In this document: in pieces, positions 30,140 through 34,539 of the stretch
Layout: every line of letters starts with the position of its first letter
How positions within the stretch are numbered: position 1 is the stretch's first letter
Virus record (IMG/VR): IMGVR_UViG_3300025870_000039
Location: 1 to 34,539 of that record
Length of the DNA stretch: 34,539 nucleotides
Origin: a virus
Direction: 5' to 3' (one strand)
Notes under the pieces: generated by a model
The model's input: only the letters and a program-made list of their open reading frames with translations
Told to the model about the DNA's origin: nothing
Database searches by the model: none
Made by a program: the position numbers and the translations under genes

Positions 30140-31420
30140 TCACACCAGTGGGTTTGTGGATGAAGTGATCGTGGCAGCAACTAACTGGTTTAAGCCGGGT
30201 GATTGAGGAGGTTGCGTGTATACTCGCTGACCTTCTTGATAACCGGAAATGCTGGCTTCAGAAAAATTGAATAAAGGCAAGCAGTTGCCGAATGTGTCGT
30301 CTTGTTTACAGAAGTCGCTTACGCCAAGATTTAGATTTGCGCAGTAAAAATCCCCAGTTTCGCTTGGAGGAAGCCGAACATCGCTGGGGTTTGCCTGCGT
30401 TATGTTTACAGGAGTCTGTTCATTCACTGGATAAATTGTACCATCTTGCCATTGTTTCGCGGGGAGTCCGTTCACATAAAACCTTGCTGCTATTTCACCA
30501 GGCTTCGTTACTTCAGAGACCGAGCTGAATACACAGACAATGCGTATGGGGCTTATGTTCGATCCCAGATTATTTGTAGTCCAGTACGACGGGGTTATTT
30601 GGTGAAGCTGGTGGATGCCATTGAGGATTCTGAAATCTGTATACAAAAACTGAACTGAGTTGTTTGTAGTATTGTTCCAGTAATACAAGACTTCCGCGCC
30701 AGAGATTTGGACGGCGACTGTATTTATCCCTGGGAATATAGTGCTATAAAAGCACTCGCATCCTCCGTTTTCTGCGCAAAGGTTGCCGACTCCAAGAAAA
30801 AGGTGAGTCAGGTCTGGGCACATGCCAACGCAGACATTTTTTGGCTCATACGGCCACTTCCAACCACCTAGTTCTCCAGCAGAGTTTACTTGGCCTTCAG
30901 GCATTTCGTTTAGCTCTGTTGGACAACAGCAGCCAGATACGTCAGCGCAGTTTATTCCGTTACCTTGAAACACCGTCCCTTGTCGTCCAGTCCCCGGCCC
31001 GACATGGGTGTCTGGTATCCCATCGCCATCAAGGTCAACCCCAAGAGGGCCACCATTGCCGCCTGTATTGCCGCCTGTATTGCCGCCTTGATTGCCGCCT
31101 GTAGCATTATCTCGACCCCACCGTGTACTGCCGCCTGTAGAGTCGGTGGGACGACACCCCAAGCAATACCCAACTGACGTTCCGTCTACGGTCTGCACCC
31201 CAAGGCAACCGTCAGCCATCGTGTATGTGCTTGTGCCTGGTGGAAGGCTGTTGCAGTCATAGCCCCTGCCTGGGATAGACACCTCGCCCCCAGTAAATGT
31301 TGTAGTGCAGGATGCTGCCGTATGATGCTCGCAGCCGACTTTATCAATACAGCACGCTCCGCCGAATATGTAACAAACATACGCCTTGCAGCAATCGGCA
31401 CATGCACCTAAAAAACTCAT
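30140..31420 (-). CDS. Cysteine-rich tail protein with Gly-Asn repeat and Asp-rich motif
   Basis: A 426-residue protein with about 25 cysteines. The N-terminus has a cysteine module (GGACCIDKVGCEHHTAASC...). A low-complexity G-G-N repeat (about residues 108-124) precedes the calcium-binding-like D-L-D-G-D-G-I-P-D motif. The C-terminal 250 residues are beta-rich (NNTTNNSVQFLYTDF). No signal peptide. It lies between two tail-type genes and the other cysteine-rich gene. Probable adhesin or tail-tip protein (inference). Confidence 0.7.
   Translation of the reverse strand: MSFLGACADCCKAYVCYIFGGACCIDKVGCEHHTAASCTTTFTGGEVSIPGRGYDCNSLPPGTSTYTMADGCLGVQTVDGTSVGYCLGCRPTDSTGGSTRWGRDNATGGNQGGNTGGNTGGNGGPLGVDLDGDGIPDTHVGPGTGRQGTVFQGNGINCADVSGCCCPTELNEMPEGQVNSAGELGGWKWPYEPKNVCVGMCPDLTHLFLGVGNLCAENGGCECFYSTIFPGINTVAVQISGAEVLYYWNNTTNNSVQFLYTDFRILNGIHQLHQITPSYWTTNNLGSNISPIRIVCVFSSVSEVTKPGEIAARFYVNGLPAKQWQDGTIYPVNEQTPVNITQANPSDVRLPPSETGDFYCANLNLGVSDFCKQDDTFGNCLPLFNFSEASISGYQEGQRVYTQPPQSPGLNQLVAATITSSTNPLV
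31055..31102 (+). repeat. 12-bp tandem repeat coding for Gly-Gly-Asn/Thr linker
   Basis: Four copies of ATTGCCGCCTGT (one varied at its last two bases) occur in tandem inside the tail gene. On the minus strand they encode G-G-N-T or G-G-N-Q repeats. They form a flexible linker and could vary in copy number by slippage. Confidence 0.85.
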
Positions 31421-31421
31421 T

Positions 31422-31799
31422 TCAGCACTCCGCTGCTATCAGGACATACACTCCGTTTTGCAGTACCGAGAACAGGCACTTCTTTCCCGTGTCGTTGTCG
31501 CTGTTCACGGCTGCCAAGAAGTTCCACACTGTTGCGGTTTCTCCAGTCGCATCGAAGTTCATTGTTTCTGTGTTTGGCTCCACAACAACGACTGTTTTCG
31601 TAGCATCTTTCGCCCAGCTACCATCGAACGTGCCCAACCATGTTCCGCTAGTGTCGCCTTCTGCGAAGTAGCCCTCTTCGTGCCGTTCCGTGATAAGCTC
31701 ACTAGTCCCTGGCGTTGGAAGTGCATCAACTTTAGTGATAACTTCTTTTAATTTGTCTCTTAGATTGTTCCCAATCAGGAAGCCATCTGAGCCAGCCAT
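31422..31799 (-). CDS. Tail structural protein
   Basis: A 125-residue protein starting six bases after the upstream stop. It has a helical start (residues 8-25) and a beta-rich end ('W-N-F-L-A-A-V-N-S-D-N-D-T-G-K-K-C-L-F-S-V-L'). Position directly after another tail protein suggests a virion component. No named family recognised. Confidence 0.6.
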   Translation of the reverse strand: MAGSDGFLIGNNLRDKLKEVITKVDALPTPGTSELITERHEEGYFAEGDTSGTWLGTFDGSWAKDATKTVVVVEPNTETMNFDATGETATVWNFLAAVNSDNDTGKKCLFSVLQNGVYVLIAAEC

Positions 31800-31804
31800 T
31801 ACGA

Positions 31805-32947
31805 TTACCCCACATTCCTGATGCCAAAGTTGCCAAACGGCGAACCACCAGCGGAGAAATTCACATCTGGCTGTGTTTGGATTCTATAAACAATCGGCGG
31901 AAGAGTTCTTTTCCTTGGGCTCCCATTTTCATTCAGCAACACCTGTTGCGCCGACGGTCGTTGCGCCATTCCGGTGGTTCCTGTCGCAGTCGAACCTTCT
32001 GATGATGCGGGGATGATTATGGAAGCTCGAACCTTCGTTCCCACAGGCGTTCCTAGCGCATAAGGGAATGCAACTTTCTTGTTCTTGTGCTTTAAGGCTA
32101 AATGCTCAATCTCGACTGTTGAGTCTACTGTTGAAGGGCCGTTTAACACATTAAAACCCGAGTTCACCACAGGTTGATCCCAGCCAAGCTGTTTATCTCC
32201 GTAGGTGACATCGTTTGAGTAATGCGTTCTGTATGTAAATACAAACGACACAAGAAAACCACGAAATGTACTGCCGCCAAACACTTCCACATGAGGTTTT
32301 GCGTTGATGCTCTGGAGCATAATTGTATGTGGCTTGATTGTTGCGCCGCTGAATGTGATTGTGTCGGCGTTTACATAGCCGGTGTATTGAAGCAAGTGAG
32401 ATTGATCGGTTGTTGAGTATTGGTCTATCTGTAGGTTCACAACAGGCTCCAGTCTTGTAAGACCTTCTATCCTGTCGCCGACTGAGTTCGTGAGGGTTCC
32501 TGTGACCCATCCGTTTTGCATGTACTTTGCACCGCCGACAGCCGGAACTTGCTGGAGACTTGAACTCAGTGAATAGTTTGGAGGACGAACTGACGGGGAC
32601 TGTGTTCTAGGGTCTTGAGCTGTACTTCCACCACCACCACCACCACCACTTAATGCGCCGGTTGTCCCACTTCCTGCTGTCGTTTGATACGTGACAGTAA
32701 CGATTCGTGAAACACGAGATTCACCTTCCGCTTTCATGTCGATGGATACGCAAGGCGGGCCGGTTCCAGCGTCTTTGTTGTAGTTGTCTCCAATTTCGAC
32801 ACCTACCGCAGTGCTGATGTCCCACGATTCTGCTGGGCTATTCAGTATTACTTTGTATACTCTCGTCGCTCGGTCTGCGAATCGTCCGCCCTCACTAGAT
32901 TGCGAGAACGCATTTCCTTGAGCGAGTTCAACTACTTTTAATGGCAT
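31805..32947 (-). CDS. Virion (tail) structural protein
   Basis: A 380-residue protein, starting two bases after the tape-measure-like gene. A Gly-rich linker of seven glycines around residue 100 is encoded by a CCA run (32628-32648 on the plus strand). It separates an N-terminal beta domain from a larger beta-rich domain that starts near residue 130. The gene after the tape measure usually codes for a distal tail or tail-tip component; that is the likeliest role here, from order only. Confidence 0.6.
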   Translation of the reverse strand: MPLKVVELAQGNAFSQSSEGGRFADRATRVYKVILNSPAESWDISTAVGVEIGDNYNKDAGTGPPCVSIDMKAEGESRVSRIVTVTYQTTAGSGTTGALSGGGGGGGSTAQDPRTQSPSVRPPNYSLSSSLQQVPAVGGAKYMQNGWVTGTLTNSVGDRIEGLTRLEPVVNLQIDQYSTTDQSHLLQYTGYVNADTITFSGATIKPHTIMLQSINAKPHVEVFGGSTFRGFLVSFVFTYRTHYSNDVTYGDKQLGWDQPVVNSGFNVLNGPSTVDSTVEIEHLALKHKNKKVAFPYALGTPVGTKVRASIIIPASSEGSTATGTTGMAQRPSAQQVLLNENGSPRKRTLPPIVYRIQTQPDVNFSAGGSPFGNFGIRNVG

Positions 32948-32948
32948 T

Positions 32949-34539
32949 CTATAGCTCCACTACTACGCCGGTTGTCTTTAGAATCGCTTCTACGATTTGG
33001 TCGAGTTTGATTGTCTGTGCTTTAAGCTCACTGAGGTTTACGTCTCTGTTCGAGTCTTGCCCACGGAGCATTCTTTCGAGTTCACCGCGTCCGCCGGTTG
33101 TCATGATGTCCGAAGCGTTGAGCTGCTGTCTCGATGGCCCCATGCGTAGCGACGTCTCTCGCTCTGCTGCAAATTGATTCAGCATCGGCGCTGCGCCTTC
33201 TGCCATCCTGTTTGCGCCTCTCTGGAGAAGATTACGCTTCTTGGCAAAGCCAAATCCTTTCGTTGCAGCGTGCATGTCCATGACGTTTTGCTGCATGTCG
33301 AAGCCGTCTGCTTTCAAGAACTCTTGACCCCGCTTCTTTCGTTCGTCAAATACTTCTCGACGCTTCTCTTGCTCCTCCAGGGCTTTTTGCATTCCGGCAG
33401 CTTGCCGGTTAATGTTCTGCGATCTGGCCATTTCGGCTGCTATCGCTTTACCGATTGCAGCAGCTTGTCCTGTTGACTTCACATCAGTCGCACCAAGTTT
33501 TGCGATTCGTTGTGCAGACTGGTCTGCAACTCCGCCGAGCTGGGCGATTTTTCGTCTTTGTGCCGGAGTCTTGCCCTCTAGGTTTGCAATTATATCCTGT
33601 GACTTCTGAAGGTTGTCTTCTACGGCAAACGCTGCTTGTCCAATCTTCTTTCGTGCATTAACCAAGCTCTGGTCTATGGCAACTTCGAGTTCAGAGATAC
33701 CCTTGTCCATTTCGCTGAACAGAGCTTGCATTTTTAAGAACGCTTTTCTGCGACCGGGGTCAACCTGATTTAAGACAGTCGTTTCCGCAGCAAGATCTGC
33801 CCTTATCTTGCTTGTCTCTGCTTTCATCTGCGCGAGCGCTGCTTCTGGAGAGTCTGCCGTAAGGCCACCTTCAAGAGCGAAAGTTTTGCCTATCGGTCGC
33901 GGTGTCGTGCGGGCTGCCGGCCCGCCCATGCCGCCAACTGGGTTAGATGTTGAATGAGATACATTTAGTCGTGCAATCCTAGCGTCTTCAAACGCTTGAA
34001 AAGCAGCCCTCGACCCACCAGCGGAACCCATTGCATCTTCGACACTGACTTTCCTGGCTCGAAGTTTTGATTGCTTGTCTTCTTCATCCCTGATGGCTGC
34101 GACCATCGATGACCTTGTGAACGGGTTTGCTTCTGTTTCTAGCTTCTTTTTGATCTTAGCTATATTCTGCTCGGACTTTAGAAATTCTGGGCTTAAAGAA
34201 GCTAGCCTCTCCTGCGAAGATGCAACAGACTGTTCGCCAAGGTTCTTGAGGGTTTCCTCTCGTTCGAGCCCCTTCAATCCTTCGCCACTCATACCTATCT
34301 GACGAAGTGATTTGCCAAGCTCTTTGTAGGTGTCGGTTAAGGCTTCCGCGGCTTTCTCTTGCCTCTTCAGGCTTTCGTTTAAGACCTCGCCGGCAGGTAT
34401 AGCGTCATCTTCGATTATATTTGCATACTTTAGCAAGGCAGGTATCGTGTGAGCCAGCATCATCGTGCCCATGCCTAAGAAGAGACCGCCAGTTGCAGTC
34501 AGTCCTGGTATGAGTCCAGATTGGCCTATGTTGAGACCG
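32949..34539 (-). CDS. Tape-measure-like tail protein, 5' end outside window
   Basis: The frame stays open through the last base of the window, so this is the C-terminal part (about 529 residues) of a larger protein. A hydrophobic Gly-rich stretch ('G-L-I-P-G-L-T-A-T-G-G-L-F-L-G', then 'M-M-L-A-H-T-I-P-A-L-L') is followed by a long, charged, Ala/Gln/Lys-rich helical and coiled-coil region. This combination, with its place at the head of the tail genes, fits a tail-length tape measure. No peptidase or lysozyme motif seen in the visible part. Confidence 0.7.
   Translation of the reverse strand, partial: GLNIGQSGLIPGLTATGGLFLGMGTMMLAHTIPALLKYANIIEDDAIPAGEVLNESLKRQEKAAEALTDTYKELGKSLRQIGMSGEGLKGLEREETLKNLGEQSVASSQERLASLSPEFLKSEQNIAKIKKKLETEANPFTRSSMVAAIRDEEDKQSKLRARKVSVEDAMGSAGGSRAAFQAFEDARIARLNVSHSTSNPVGGMGGPAARTTPRPIGKTFALEGGLTADSPEAALAQMKAETSKIRADLAAETTVLNQVDPGRRKAFLKMQALFSEMDKGISELEVAIDQSLVNARKKIGQAAFAVEDNLQKSQDIIANLEGKTPAQRRKIAQLGGVADQSAQRIAKLGATDVKSTGQAAAIGKAIAAEMARSQNINRQAAGMQKALEEQEKRREVFDERKKRGQEFLKADGFDMQQNVMDMHAATKGFGFAKKRNLLQRGANRMAEGAAPMLNQFAAERETSLRMGPSRQQLNASDIMTTGGRGELERMLRGQDSNRDVNLSELKAQTIKLDQIVEAILKTTGVVVEL

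Noticed and set aside
31055-31102. 12-bp tandem repeat considered as a regulatory or recombination site
   Set aside because: It stays in frame and encodes a Gly-Gly-Asn linker in the tail protein, so a coding explanation is enough.
1-34539. CRISPR arrays, tRNA or rRNA genes, insertion sequences
   Set aside because: No regularly spaced repeats with unique spacers, no cloverleaf-like sequence with a conserved T-loop, no transposase motifs were found on reading.

Overview
The window looks like part of the genome of a tailed, temperate bacteriophage (or a prophage copy of one), probably of siphovirus type. It has dense gene packing with ATGA/TAATG overlaps, a tyrosine integrase, a replication module, phage-type domains (DUF3310, VRR-NUC, HNH, Prim-Pol, DUF6378-like) and a long tail/fibre operon beginning with a tape-measure-like protein. 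No capsid, portal or terminase gene is visible, so they should lie outside. I see no tRNA, rRNA, CRISPR array or insertion sequence. The host is inferred, not shown. The integrase C-terminus (RRYLDPRI), the repeated YVPTPEEI..C..IR..W motif, and the CC..C..C..GG..C cysteine modules all recall planctomycete proteins, so a planctomycete host is my best guess.

Layout. (1) Bases 1-4752, plus strand: small, mostly acidic early-type genes of unknown function, plus a cytosine-methyltransferase-like protein and a double-HTH protein. (2) Bases 4685-18537, minus strand, read right to left: an AT-hook/double-HTH regulator, SNF2 helicase, two recombination/replication-type proteins, a structured leader with two terminator-like hairpins, Prim-Pol primase, a possible origin, UvrD-like helicase, zinc-ribbon protein, a CsrA homologue, an adenine-type methyltransferase, DUF3310, VRR-NUC nuclease, small genes, and then a cluster of small membrane proteins around a papain-like cysteine peptidase, a lipoprotein and an HNH nuclease. 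(3) Bases 18538-19930: a divergent control region, then a small gene and the integrase on the plus strand. (4) Bases 19757-34539, minus strand, read right to left: tape-measure C-terminus, tail proteins, two very cysteine-rich proteins, a HEXXH protein and an HTH protein joined by a slippery sequence, a metallophosphoesterase, a large Ig-like fibre, small fibre-associated proteins, then a glycosyltransferase, a sulfotransferase and two small proteins.

How it may work together: the divergent region at 18.6 kb carries paired direct repeats overlapping two opposed promoters and resembles a lysis/lysogeny or early switch. CsrA could add translational control; a hairpin with GGA in its loop lies just before the integrase. 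The minus-strand early operon supplies replication and recombination, and its distal end may be a lysis or envelope cassette in which a cysteine protease sits where an endolysin is usual. The late operon builds the tail; its end carries carbohydrate- and sulfate-modifying enzymes that could alter host surface or virion glycans. All functions come from motifs read by eye; no searches were run.
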